Positions 1 to 12,170 of a DNA stretch of 64,000 bases are shown piece by piece. Numbering within the stretch: the stretch's first letter is position 1; the number at the start of each line of letters is the position of its first letter. The stretch covers positions 276,582,024-276,646,023 of the forward strand of contig OW240915.1 in NCBI GenBank assembly GCA_933207985.1, in the 5' to 3' direction. The notes beneath the pieces were generated by a model that saw only the letters and a list, made by a program, of their open reading frames with translations, did not search any database and had not been told where the DNA came from. This DNA comes from Pelobates cultripes (Eukaryota; Chordata; Amphibia; Anura; Pelobatidae). The position numbers and the translations under genes are program-made.

Positions 1-173
1 TACTTGTTTGGATGACACGAAAGTTGTTTTGCTTTTATCTAATAGAGCCTAAGGGAAAAGCAAAACTCTTTTCCATATCTTAGTCAATACATGGTAAATG
101 TAATTTATCATCTTGGTATGGTATTAAGCGAGGAGCTAGTGACCAATACAGGGACATACATGTTATGGAGCCT

Positions 174-345
174 ACAATTATTATTATTATTATTATTTAT
201 AAAGTGCCTACAAATTCTGTAACACTGTACAATAGGTGGACGAACAGACATGTATTTGCAACAAGACAAGTTGAACGCACAGGAACAGAGGGCGTTGAGG
301 GCCATGCTCAAGCAAGCTTACATTCTAGAGCTTAAAGTGGACTAG
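174..345. repeat. Interspersed repeat with TTA-rich tail
   Basis: A run of TTA triplets leads into a segment reading TTTATAAAGTGCC, then ACACTGTACAATAGG and GGACGAACAGAC. Related wording recurs at 27858-28017 and, in the opposite orientation, at 42008-42082, so this is an interspersed family that ends in a TAA/TTA microsatellite. A LINE or SINE 3' end is the likeliest source. No coding sequence is visible and the class is not established. Confidence 0.5.
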
Positions 346-689
346 AGTACCTGTAAAAAGGGCACAAAATGATTATTTAACAAATTGCATTTCCCTAAAT
401 TTAGCAATTTTGAAAGTAGAACTGCAGCATAGTAGAATAGCTCACAGATAGTGACATATTTATTTGAAACCGGAACTTGTCCGGATGTACAAAATATGAT
501 AAAAATTAAGAAAAGAAGATTTTAGAAGAAAGAAGACTTTTGAATGTATTAGGTTTGTTGGAGCCCCTCATTATTATTATGGTGAGGGTAGAGGTTATAT
601 ATTGTGGGTCTAGGGGGTTGAGGACCACTAACCCCCAAAGGAGATAGGGCTTTAACTTTAGGGAGAGGGCTGTTGCGCTGCATGATGGT
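346..689. other. No gene recognised
   Basis: AT-rich sequence without a coding signal. A GGTGAGGG-rich patch near 580-660 is the only compositional change. Confidence 0.6.
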
Positions 690-985
690 ACTTATTGACT
701 CTCATTGAGAGATGCTAGAGGCACTTCCGCGCTTCTCACTGTGAAAATCACAGTGAGAAGACGCTTCCGTCCATAGGAAAGCACTCATGCGCATTCAATG
801 CTGACGGAAAAAGGAGGAGATTTCCCCAGCGCTGAGGGAGCTCGGCACTGGAGAAAGGTAAGTGATTAACCCCTTCTTCCCCCTTCAGCCAGGTGGGAGT
901 GGGACCCTGAGGGTGGGGGGGACCTAAAGACCATATAGTGCCAGGAAAACAAGTTTGTTTTCCTGGCACTATAGTTGTCCTTTAA
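690..985 (-). repeat. Hairpin-chain MITE, copy A, truncated
   Basis: This shares its hairpins with the full copy at 19457-19896: a CTTCTCACTGTG/CACAGTGAGAAG hairpin near 735-762 and a CCAGGAAAACA/TGTTTTCCTGGC hairpin at about 940-970. It ends in CCTTTAA. The other terminus, with the GTGGTCTGGGTGCC hairpin, is missing, so the copy is truncated near 690. It is non-coding. The TTAA-like end fits the other copies. Confidence 0.75.
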
Positions 986-1275
986 GCAAGTTATAGGTAT
1001 ATATAGACAAATGGGATACAGCTGGTTATCTAAAAAGGAATTTACCTGAATATAGTGTGATACAGTTATAAAATTACCCCCCATTACCATCGGGGAGGCA
1101 GCTTGAGTGCTAACTACCATACATCTTGTAAAAGCACCCAATAAAAGTGTAATTAGTGCATTTTATAACTGTATCACACTATATTTATGTCCATTTTAGA
1201 ACGGTATCACACTATATTCGTGTTGGTTCTTTTTTAGATAACCAGCTGTATCCCATTTGTCTATATATAACTTAT
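986..1275. repeat. Diverged inverted repeat next to MITE copy A
   Basis: The left arm (about 988-1073) and right arm (about 1161-1275) share, in opposite orientation, the words ATATATAGACAAATGGG, GATACAGCTGGTTATC and ATATAGTGTGATACAGTT. The right arm carries an extra partial copy of the ATATAGTGTGATAC segment. The spacer (about 1074-1160) is unrelated. This may be a foldback-type MITE. No transposase is present. Confidence 0.75.
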
Positions 1276-2344
1276 CCTTTTCACCCTGAGAATAACAAAC
1301 CTTTCCCACACATGCAGCTTGACTGACCGTCCTTTAGTGTGGGGGGAAAAAACTGTGCTTATATCGGCTTCTACAAACGATGTCGGCAGAGGTAGCAGGT
1401 ACTACAAGACTCAGCCAGGCAGGGCAAAACCACTGTAATATAAGTTATTTAGAAGAAATAGGAGCTGCAGCTGGAGTAATTTAATTTGAAAACGGGATTT
1501 TTCTAAATATGAAAGGAAAAATTGAGTGGGCACTTGATGACCCATTCCATTCATTCATTTTTGAAATGTCCCCTTTTTTCCCAGAGGAATGACTCCTGCT
1601 GCCACTAGGGCACAGTTTTTGTTAAACTGAAGTACAATCACTGATACATCAGACTGGATGCGTGGGTGGTCAAATACCAACTGTATTATTTGTTTTTTTG
1701 ATAAATTGTCTATTTTAAACTTGAAATTACTCCTACTCCACGTTTTTCATTACAAGAAATCAGAAGGAAAATATTACAATTAATCATTATAAAACTAAGT
1801 TCTCTCACTTCCTGTTTTTGTTTTTTTTAAATCTAAATATATAATAATCAAACTTTGGCAAACTCAGAAGTGACATTGCAAAAATGACATTATTGCATAG
1901 CCATTATGCCTAGCAATATTTTAGTCTTTGTGCATATATGGACAGTCATAGGCAGCATTTCTCCTGCTGTTTTGGTTGCCCCAATAGCCTTGTCAAATTT
2001 TTTTTACTACCGGAAATTTGGCCGAGCTGAACGGCAGCATGAACTAAATTTCATTGACCTGAAAATAAATATTTTCTGCCATATTGTGTCAGCAGAACCC
2101 GAATTTTTCATCCTGCACAAGGTTAGTATATATGTACAATCTATACTGAGATTTTACACATTTCAAAACAACATATATTTTTCAGGTTTATGTTCTTTTT
2201 GATATTATCTTCTTTTTTTATATAGAACCTTTCTTTAAAGTTCAATATTAAAATATGGAAAAATAAAGAAATAAAAACATTTGCAATTCCCTTGATAATT
2301 CTACACAGTTCCCAGTTTTGTTATTTTTGCATTACTTTTTACTC

Positions 2345-2385
<41 letters not shown>

Positions 2386-3909
2386 TAATCCTTTCAGAGA
2401 CAGGTTATACATTTTTTTAACAGTTTGCAACTTCACATTATGTTTAATAAAAATAAGCAGGGAAAATATAAATGTAACCACAATAAACTCACATCTATTT
2501 ATGGCCATCTTAGCAACATAAAGAGTATGATACATGTTTTTGACACAATTTTGGATGAAGAACTATGTTGTGGATGTTGATCAAGGCTAATAGCCACATA
2601 TTGTCACATATATCTCCTAAATTGTCAATTAAAGTGGATAAACCTATGTACAGCAGTCATGTCAGATTTATTTTAATGGTAACAAACAGTCATGTATATT
2701 TTACCATTACTTGCTTCATTGCAATCCACCAAAATATTTTAACAACTTGGTATTTAGCCTTGTGGTACTGAGGTATGCAGTCTAAGGAACACACACATTT
2801 TATATCGTTTCTAACAAGCCTCTAGAGTTTGCTATCCGCAAACCCAATTAGTTTACCATATTTTCCTCAGCTTAGTAATTATTTAACATGAAAATGATCA
2901 TGCTAAATTAAAGAGAAGAATTGTGCAAGGCATTTGAATTTCAAATAGCAGGGAATGTTAAACCATAAAGAGGATATGTGTCTGTGTGTTTTCCTTACAT
3001 GTTTCTTTTTCTTTGTATATGCACTGTCAACTGGCTGACAGTCTAACAGTGGGAGACTGCAGACAAATATAATATACAAATGTTTACATTACTAAATACT
3101 AAGAAACACACCATAATATATTTGCAATGATTATGAAAACACTATTAAAGGGTGCTTCATTCTAAAACATCATATTTTTATACCACAGAGAATAGTCAGT
3201 TAAAATATACTACAGGACATAACATTTCAAGTCCTTCGCTGCTAGGCAGGCCTAAATGTTTTTAGCCAATGCGAGCCTGGAGGTTCTATAGGATACTCAC
3301 TAGAGGTAGATGCCTACTCTTCAAAACTCGCTTTTTACTTATGAGTGGGCGAGCCCTTGCATACTCTATTGTCAAGCCTCTCATAAAACAATACTGGTGT
3401 CTAGCTTGGCAACATTTGTGAGACTACCCTTTTTTTTTTTTTTTAAACTTAGGACTCCTTAGTCTTTGTGTGCACATGTAAAGTATTGCAATGATGTTCC
3501 TGCATAAATCACATTTTCAGTATATAAGTTCAAATGTACCCACTGCAGTTAATTCCATGGCATCCTCCATTCCTTCTAAGGATATAGTTAGCATGTCGTT
3601 GATGTACACCGCAGATAATGACATTTCATTAAAGCAATGCTTTATTAACCCCTCCCCTTAGATGACTTAAAACATCAATATTCCTAATTATAAACAGATA
3701 ATACATATGTTAACGGGATGTATATCCCATAGCGAAATAAAGTGAATAGCATGTTCAGCTGTCACATATCAATTATAATGCCAAGGCAATTAACAATTAT
3801 GAAACTATGATTAAACAAAAATAAAGTAATATAAAATTGGACTGGATTTTGCAGGAGCACACTTGATATGGAATAGATGGAATAGACTCTCTGCCAAGTA
3901 GGCTTTTAA
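1276..3909. other. AT-rich unique sequence, no supported gene
   Basis: It contains a (TA)n microsatellite at 2346-2384 and a poly-T run near 3430-3444. An open frame at 1906-2202 (plus) has no recognisable domain and is not supported as a gene. A segment near 3240-3360 has a repeat-like GC patch but no diagnosed family. Confidence 0.6.
2346..2384. repeat. (TA)n microsatellite
   Basis: About 19 consecutive TA dinucleotides in AT-rich DNA. Confidence 0.95.
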
Positions 3910-4392
3910 GAATGCCACTTTATGTGGCATAAGGCTAGAAATGAGTATTCACTGGATGCGTCTGACAAGGAGTAGAGTATCCTCATGTTTCTGCCTGGCA
4001 CAGAATCAACTTGTTCACTCAGCCGGCCACTAGAGGTGCAGGATTGACATTCAGCGTCTCCACACTGTGCCTGGAGGTGCTGAACGTTCCTCATATAAAT
4101 GCATTGATTCAATGCATCTCTATGAGGAGATGCTGATTGGCGCAGCGCATGTGCTATAGCCTCCCAGTTTTCCTATGGGAAAGTATTGGATTGGCTGAGA
4201 TTGTCAAATGTGGTGATCTTAGCCATGGAGGAGGTGTTGGCAGGTTAGCCGCGACGAGACTGGTGCGACACTAGAAATAATGTAAGTAAACTCATCCTTT
4301 TATTCATCTTACTAGGGGCCGGTCACCAAAACATCACTTTTGCAACTATAGTGTCAGGAATATATGTTTGTATTCCTGATACTATAATTTTC
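3910..4392 (+). repeat. Hairpin-chain MITE, second subfamily (copy B)
   Basis: Successive hairpins are visible: ATGCCACTTTATGTGGCAT at the start, a CTCATA...TATGAG stem around 4092-4128, GGCTGAGAT/ATCTTAGCC near 4190-4225, and a terminal ACTATAGTGTCAGGAATA/TATTCCTGATACTATA hairpin at about 4344-4386. The middle is homologous, in reverse orientation, to 52640-52800. It is non-coding. The terminal hairpin resembles but is not identical to that of the TTAAAGGACCAC family. Confidence 0.65.
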
Positions 4393-7380
4393 TTCAATTG
4401 TCGTTGCTGCTAATGTAAACTTTTGACCTAGCACCTAAATCATTTCATGCTATTCTTTTTGATTTGTCCTCATATGCTTCGCCAAGCAGGTCCTCCAAAC
4501 TAACTAAAGCAAGTGAAAGCTTTTAAACAACGAAAGCAAATTAACACTTTATCTTCCCATAGTAGATATCTGCAGTAATACTCATGTACGCGGTATTTCC
4601 ATTTATGAAGTGCAAAATTATTATTCAAATCAAACCCCTGGAATCCTGATACAATTTACGGATTGATGATGTACTAACTGGCCTACTTACACACCTCCCA
4701 GCCTGCAATTTGTTACACCTTGAAGACCCTCCTAATGGCCATCTTACCTGATCTATAACATGGTTCTACAACCCATCTTCAAGTGCAAACCACAATTTTT
4801 TGGCTCAGCCATGACATTGAACTGCAATATGAACATCTGGGAATCTGAATTGTTACCTGGAAAGTACTGCAGTTGACACCTACTCTCAATGCCGGCACTG
4901 GAGGTCTACTGATCATTGAAACTGCACATCTTCTGTTAGGCTTGTGCAAAATGTATCTTCTCCATAAACTAATTGGGTAAAAGGATTTTGATTGACTTGA
5001 TTTGTATATGGAGTAAACAATTTTTGTTGATCGTAATACAGTAGAGAAGCTGTTATTTAGAAATGGGTTATCTAACTTCATGAATAATGAACCAAACTAC
5101 AAATTTAAACTAATTCCCTCAAATTTCATGTTGATTAATGTCACCCTTCTTCTCAGTCTCTTTTTTTATATTCTCGGCATTTCTCATCTGTTTCAGGCAG
5201 TCATCTGTTGTTCTGCACACCTTATACTTACCTCCCTGAACTTTTGAATCGGCCCTTCATGTCGCCCAAATCTCCATTAAAATACCTCTCTTGAGGCCCA
5301 AATTACAATTACACTAAACACTGGCTGGACTGTAGTGAATTAAATACCTAATCACAAAAGTTAGGTTCAAATTTGCCAAGTTGTCGCTACAACTGAGTGA
5401 AACAGTAGTTGTACCTACATTTTCAATTTGTTTTTCAATTCAGTATACTTTCAACAAATAAACTCCACTGTCATTTTAACACCTTTGAGAACTGCTTCTT
5501 CATTGGAATCAAATTTCCTGCAGAGTGGAATGTTTCAGTACCCAAGGTGTTTGGATCATTAATATTTACATTTTTAACCAGATCACTCAGGTTCAGTTAA
5601 TAGAACAAATTTTGACAAAAGCCTCCAATTAAGTTATTTTCAAACAACTAGTAAATCTCAACTAGCTCTACTGTGTTTTCCAGCACAGTATGTGAGATTC
5701 CTGGTCAACTAACTCATTTCTTTACAATCCTTTATCTTGACACATGTTCATCGAATTCAGTCTCAGAGGATCTAGTTACCTGACCTCTCATGGATCCTAT
5801 CTACTCATGAATGGTCTATAAAACCAGACTTCACAGTCATACCTATGCTTGAGGATTGAGCTTCATTGCAGTATCAACATAGGGAATAGCTCTTAAAAAT
5901 GACTGACATCCTCTATACCAGTAGTCATGTATTTGGGATATGATATAGTTCTCCCAGGAACCACATTCCTCTTTAAGCAGTTCAAATGCTGATGGGGTTA
6001 GTTACTAAACTTGATAACTGTATTTTTAGCTTGACTGTTTTGTAATAAAAATCTTGCATTCTCTCACTATTTGTCCATTATTTTAATAAATAACCCCATT
6101 GGATTTTGTAACTCTCTATTCTACAATTTAGTCCCATTATTATTAACCAAACTCTAATTGGTATGCATCTTTTCCAATTGCAGTAGATATAGAGCTATAC
6201 CTAAGCACATAATCGACTGCAATATATAGGCACACATAGAGAAATTATTTATAGAAAAACTCTTGTGGGAAGTCGGAAGTCATCATTCTCAACTGTTCGA
6301 AAAAGACCCACTGGAATCTGTGCTTGGCCAAAGGAAAATACTTTAAAAATTTGTATGGCTTTTTTCCACCTGAATAGGAAGAGATTTGTTTCCCAAGAAA
6401 AGTTTACAATTGTGAAGGGAAGACATAGATACTCCTTACCTTAGAATTAATTGCCCGACATAAAATATTTTTTCACGAGCAATTCATCACAAATTGTCTG
6501 CATTAAGCCATATGTTTCTGGGTAGACTATGATCTCTTGATTATCCGGTGCTTACCAAACTAATGAAATGTCCAAGGTTAAATATGTAAAATGCAAAATA
6601 TACTGTAAGACTTTGTCACAACAGGCCCTTGCACTAATGCATCAGGCTTGATTGGAAAATAAATTCAAGTGTTGGTAAGTCATCAGGAGAAAAAAAACAA
6701 CATTCTTTATAAACATTGTAAAATTCCATATGTTCAGTAATTGCAACACTCAAAGCAGCTTTCTTGTCGCTTATCTTTCTTAGCGTCTTTTATTTGTTAG
6801 TGTCCTGCAAATCCTCCTCTATTTTTATTTGACTTCTTTAATCAGGTTAACTGAGCGGTGACATCATGTGCCGTTTAGAAAAACAGACGGTTCATCCCAC
6901 TGCCAAATTTTGTCAGTCTTCTACAAACAGAGCTGAAATATTAATATGGTGCAGAGGAGGCATCAGGAGGGATTTCTTAACTGCAGCTTGGAAGTAGTAG
7001 AAGACTTTGGGGGTTCATTTATCATTCAGTATTTGTGATTTAATGTATACTAGAAAAGTCACTTTCAGCTATGTACAGCACATTTGTTATATTAGTGTAC
7101 TGTGGATGTTTTCTATCTGCATAAGCAAGCTCTTGGGATAAAGGTGAAGCTGGAAGCAAATGCTCTATAGAAGAAATATGTAACGTATATTATTATAAAG
7201 AATTTGCCAAGGCGATGCTGGGGTCAGTTATTGTTACTAAAATCAGTTATGTGTTTATATGCTAAACAGTGAGTTGCGGTGTATTGTCAGCAGATTTATA
7301 AACTACTGACCAAAATACCCATCTTGGAAAAAATCTCCAACTTAAATGAGTTTTGGCCGTACATTGGACTATACAGGCCT
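4393..7380. other. Unique-looking intergenic sequence
   Basis: No supported gene. The 4640-6000 part is less AT-rich than its surroundings and could be very decayed repeat or pseudogene sequence, but no motif could be assigned on either strand. Confidence 0.5.
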
Positions 7381-7411
7381 TAAAGGATTACTCCAACCAC
7401 AATGTGATCAT

Positions 7412-8421
7412 TCAAAGGTTACCTCCTTTTACAGAGGAGTGTGTATAGTACAGTGCTTTAAAACAAGTGAAGTGATTTGTAGGCTGCTCAATACACTTAT
7501 GTGAAAATATCCTCTATTTCACAAAATACAGTTGAAGTTATTGGTGTGGTTTAAGCTATAAACAAACTTATCCCAATAAGTGGAGCGCTCCTAACACAAG
7601 TACAGCTTACCAAATGGCATCCCATTCAATGGCGCAGTGTAAGGTACATGTTTAAAAAGATACAAAAGAATACAATATAGTGTAGACGGTATGGAAGGTG
7701 TTAATTTAGTAATAATAGTTATATCGGGTAAATTGAACACTCACATTTCTAGGAGCCTGTATGTGAGAACACTGGCTCCGTATATTAGCCGATGTGCTTA
7801 TAAGGGTAGCACCGCCCGCCTCCTTCAGTGTGGGATAATTCTCCAAAACAAAATGATAAAGAGAGCAGACCAATGTGTAAAACGTGCTTAATAAAAACAC
7901 AATCTGGTACAGATAAATGGTTTGCTCACCTGGTCCTGAGCCTGTGGGTCCCGGCTCTAGGTGTGTGCGCTTAGTGTCACCAAGGCGCCGGGACCCACAG
8001 GCTCAGGACCAGGTGAGCAAACCATTTATCTGTACCAGATTGTGTTTTTATTAAGCACGTTTTACACATTGGTCTGCTCTCTTTATCATTTTGTTTTGGA
8101 GAATTATCCCACACTGAAGGAGGCGGGCGGTGCTACCCTTATAAGCACATCGGCTAATATACGGAGCCAGTGTTCTCACATACAGGCTCCTAGAAATGTG
8201 AGTGTTCAATTTACCCGATATAACTATTATTACTAAATTAACACCTTCCATACCGTCTACACTATATTGTATTCCTTTGTATCTTTTTAAACATGTACCT
8301 TACACTGCGCCATTGAATGGGATGCCATTTGGTAAGCTGTACTTGTGTTAGGAGCGCTCCACTTATTGGGATAAGTTTGTTTATAGCTTAAACCACACCA
8401 ATAACTTCACAATGTGATCAT
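7412..8421. mobile_element. Inverted-repeat insertion with 14-bp flanking duplication
   Basis: The word CACAATGTGATCAT occurs at 7398-7411 and again at 8408-8421, as expected for a target-site duplication around an inserted segment. The insert consists of 121 bp of unique sequence followed by the large palindrome at 7533-8409. A duplication this long and irregular suits a retrotransposition-type insertion (LINE- or Penelope-like) better than a cut-and-paste transposon. That is an inference, because no protein is encoded. Confidence 0.55.
7533..8409. repeat. Near-perfect long inverted repeat, 423-bp arms
   Basis: Left arm 7533-7955 pairs with right arm 7987-8409 without indels: all pairing positions sum to 15942. 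The spacer is 31 nt. The only mismatch I found is near 7667 (A against the complement of C). A transcript would fold into a hairpin of more than 400 bp. Mirror-image open frames in the two arms reflect the symmetry and are not genes. Confidence 0.95.
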
Positions 8422-8805
8422 GTTGGTAGAAATTTGTATGTGTCGTGTTTCTGCTACCTTCCCTGCTGTCCAACCTTCCTAGAGTACTCATTTTTAGTTT
8501 CACCATCGCAGCCTCTGTCCACACCCTCTCCCTCCTAGCTCAGAGTGAGCACATGCGCTCTAAGCTGTAAGAACAGTCCAATCAAATACTTCTCTAGGAG
8601 AAGCATTTGAGCTAAAAACACAGAGAGGAAGGTGTGAAATCCAGTGAGGGAGCTTTGCCTGGTGCAGGACTTCAAGTACCCTTATACTTTATCTCACAGG
8701 GTTTTAAGGTGGACGGGCAAACTAATGCCCAAAAGGACGTTCTGTATTTAAAAAAATAAATAAATAAAAAATAATTTTATTAAAAAGGGTTGGAGTAACC
8801 CTTTA

Positions 8806-11607
8806 CATTTGAATTTCAGTTAGCAATACATAACTCCCTATTTAGTGAATAAACACCACAGTTATTCAGTCCTAAAAAGAAGTACAGCCAGATATAAATT
8901 TTAAAACAATTTTCAGTTTAAGGAGACAAGCATAAAAAAATACTAGTTGGGATTGACACATTGATATTTTTTGAGATACATTTATGAATTCTGTATTTTG
9001 TTGGACAATGATTAAAAGTGCTACATGATGGGGCGGGGGCCGGACTGCCATGCTGACTAGTCGCATGGAAGAACAGCTCCCACAATTCATAAGATTTATG
9101 CTCCAAAAAAGCAATATAAAACGCAACCCACAGAGAGGATGGTCTCCCTCGGGGCTCTTGACGCCTTATGCAGGCAACACGAACTGAGCTGCACTCATTT
9201 CTAGGGGCCCTATCAAACCTTCCCTTTCAGCCTGCATAATTTAACAAGGGGCCGCTAAAGGCCTCTGGCAACTTAATCTCAGTGCCGATTTACCTCAGTG
9301 GAGTCTCCAGGAGTACGTCACACCGCCACCTCTGTCTTTCACCGGCCGCTCTGCCATAGAGAAGTATTGACTTAGAGGCTAGTGATAGACTGAGAGCAAT
9401 GCTTCTCTTGTAGCAGAGCAACTAAGGGGTACACAGAAGGAGTGGTGTGATGACAGGAGTCCAGAGATTTCTCTTTGATGTTAAACGTTTGTCGTAAGGT
9501 AAGATGGCACCCGGGAACTCCAGGCCCCATTACAACTTCGTTGATATACAGTTCCTACGGGGTCAGAATGTTCCTTTGTGATCATCCACATCCACAAAAT
9601 GGCAAAGCAACAATCTTACTTGCATTAAACATTTACCATAGCCATCTGTTCCTTCCCAGGAAACCCACTACCCCCACTTTCAACTCAGGCTTACTGAGCA
9701 TGATGAGAATTGTCTTACACCGCAGTGTACTTTCACAAACTCTGCCCTAAGCCATAGGTCACCATTTTAACAAATCATGCCTCATTAGTATCTATTTTCT
9801 ATGCTCAGAAATAAAAGTATATGACAAGTGCATGCAAAAGTCTTTGTCAGAGATCTGAAACTCCATCTTATTGTGAAGTCATAATGTTATTGAACTGCAG
9901 GCCAAGATTCTTTGCAAATAAGCACAATGAGTCACCTTTTATATATTTTGTATAATAATATTTCCCAGGAGGTTTACTCTGCATTACACAACTTGTACAA
10001 CAAAAGCCTGGTTACTGCAAAATCAGAGAGAAACACACTTGGGCACAGCTGTTTTCTGTTACTAAAATTGTTGCAATCATATGGTGTTAGGTACAAAGTC
10101 TGCAGACAATATATTTGTTTTAAAGGGTCATTTTACCAATTTAACTTGTATACTCTTATTTACGCAAATTGCCTACACAAACCACAATACAAAACTTAAA
10201 AACCATATATAGTAACTGGTGTGTGTTATATACCTGCTGGCAATGCGTGGTGCTTAACTCTACAGAAAAAGTGGTTTAACTGGGACAGCTATAAGTGTCA
10301 TAGATTACAAAGCGATTACTGCTTTGATGATAGATTTTTCTCCGGGATCCTGTACTATTTCATAAGCCCCCTTTCTTTCATACAATTTCATATCAATCAC
10401 ACTGCTTCCTTGTTTTATATCTTGACCTTGCGTTCTGCAAAAATAAAACAAAACAAAAAATGTCAGATGACGAATAAAGTAAGAAAGGGATGAGATATGT
10501 AGGTTTTATTACACAATTCTTTCAACCCACGGACACAATGCCTCTTACAAAGAGAAGATAGATAAGATATGCAATAAGATTTATGGATAAGATTTTTAAA
10601 TAGACTTTTAAAATAATTTCATATTTTGAAAATATTTTTATATTTTTAATTATATTATATATGATATATTTTTTGACGCTTTAATACACTGATATTAAAT
10701 AATAATTTAAAAAAACATATGCAAAACTATTTAATGAAGGCCACATTTGCTTTGTAACTTAAATTATGAATTAGAGTTGACACGTTGCTGTTGTTTTTAG
10801 GATACTAAAGAATCATTCTATTGAGCACGAGTTAAACTGCTTGTGGATTTTATATGCTCCCAATACATGCTCCCATGGCTGTGATCCCAAATGATCTGCT
10901 GTAATTAATTAATATCACATTGGAAGAATAATTAATCAATTAATAGATAACACATTGGAATAATATGAATTTTACATACTGTGAGGCACCAATTTTAGAC
11001 AGAATTAAACATTAATAGAAAGAAGTGCTAACTCTATCTTAATTCTATCTTATACACCGCAGACAATATTACTCTAGTCATCATATCCACTTCAGAGAGC
11101 TGTTGTGGTTATGGTGCAAGAAATCCTCATGCGCCCTTCACTAGTGATCTGTCAAACAGTTTTCAACGATTTTACACTTGCCTTGCTGTTTTGGTCAACT
11201 GCAGTCTAAGCTGGTCTGATAATGCGTAGGTTCATTCTTTAACATAATCCAAACCATAACAAATTTAAAATGTATTCATTGACCTGTAAGCTGATGCTCT
11301 TAACAAGTGAATACTATTTAAACCTGTTATGAGTTGATCTGACAATGTAGAAGTATGAACTTCTGCTTTATGGGAATAGCTCAGAAAGATTACAGATGCT
11401 GTACCCAGCCAAGTCATTGTCAAACCATTCAGTGGTTATGGTGCCTATAGAGTCTTTTTAAGCAGGCAACCCAGGCACCATAAATGAAGGGGAAAGAGCT
11501 TCATGTTCACTGTACAGCAGCCATGCATATGAATGGCCTCAAGTAGCTTAATGTGTTTACTGGGTTGAATAAAGCAGCAGAGATAACTAAACAAAAAGTC
11601 ATTTTGC
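8806..11607. other. AT-rich intergenic sequence
   Basis: No supported gene. A GC-richer patch lies at 9020-9420. An extremely AT-rich stretch lies at 10580-10720. A short tandem duplication around ACATTGGAA(G)AATAA occurs at 10917-10965. Confidence 0.55.
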
Positions 11608-12170
11608 CATAGAAACATAGAATGTGACGGCAGATAAGAACCATTCGGCCCATCTAGTCTGCCCAATTTTCTAAATACTTTCATTAGTCCCTAGCCTTAT
11701 CTTATAGTTAGGATAGCCTAATGCCTATCTCACGCATGCTTACACTCCTTTACTGTGTTAACCTCTACCACTTCAGCTGGAAGGCTATTCCATGCATCCA
11801 CTACCCTCTCAGTAAAGTAATACTTCCTGATATTATTTTCAAACATTTGCCCCTCTAATTGAAGACTCTTGCCTCTTGTTTTTCATTCTCTTTTAAATAT
11901 AGTCTCCTCCGTTACTGTGTTGATTCCCTTTATATATTTAAATGTTTCTATCATATCCCCCCCATCTCGTCTTTCCTCCAAGCTATACATGTTAAGATCC
12001 TTTAACCTTTCCTTGTAAGTTTTATCCTGCAATCCATGAACCAGGTTAGTAGCCCTTCTCTGAATTCTCTGTAAAGTATCAATATCCTTCTGGATATAAG
12101 GTCTCCAGTACTGCGTGCAATACTCCAAGTGAGGTCTCACCAGTGTTCTGAACAGTGCTTTGTACTTACC
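11608..12170 (-). pseudogene. CR1-type LINE 3' end, 5'-truncated
   Basis: On the minus strand this reads through the C-terminal end of a CR1-clade ORF2 and the short 3' UTR. Visible motifs are LVRPHLEYCTQYWRPY, RRATNLVHGLQDKTY and RGD-like GGDMIETFKYIKGIN. They match the end of the reverse-transcriptase protein at 56558-57646. The 3' terminus is TTCTATGTTTCTATGG. Homology starts abruptly near 12170, so this is a 5'-truncated dead copy, the normal outcome of target-primed reverse transcription. A C-terminal part of the frame remains open up to the FKRE end. Confidence 0.9.

Larger units (their letters stand above)
7381..8805. repeat. MITE with TAAAGG-GTTACTCCAACC type inverted ends, split by an insertion
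   Basis: The left end reads TAAAGGATTACTCCAACC. The right end, reverse complemented, reads TAAAGGGTTACTCCAACC, giving terminal inverted repeats of about 18 bp with one mismatch. Removing the insert at 7412-8421 leaves about 415 bp, a usual MITE size. The remaining body includes a hairpin around CTTCTCTAGGAGAAG near 8600. It is non-coding, and the superfamily is uncertain. Confidence 0.65.

Noticed and set aside
1906..2202. 98-codon hydrophobic open frame that might be an exon
   Set aside because: No recognisable family, AT-rich context and no convincing splice or promoter context.
4640..6000. Possible decayed endogenous retroelement or pseudogene
   Set aside because: No conserved motif could be read in any frame, so no call is made.
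7961..8251. Identical open frames in both arms of the palindrome
   Set aside because: Mirror images created by the inverted repeat, with no recognisable protein.
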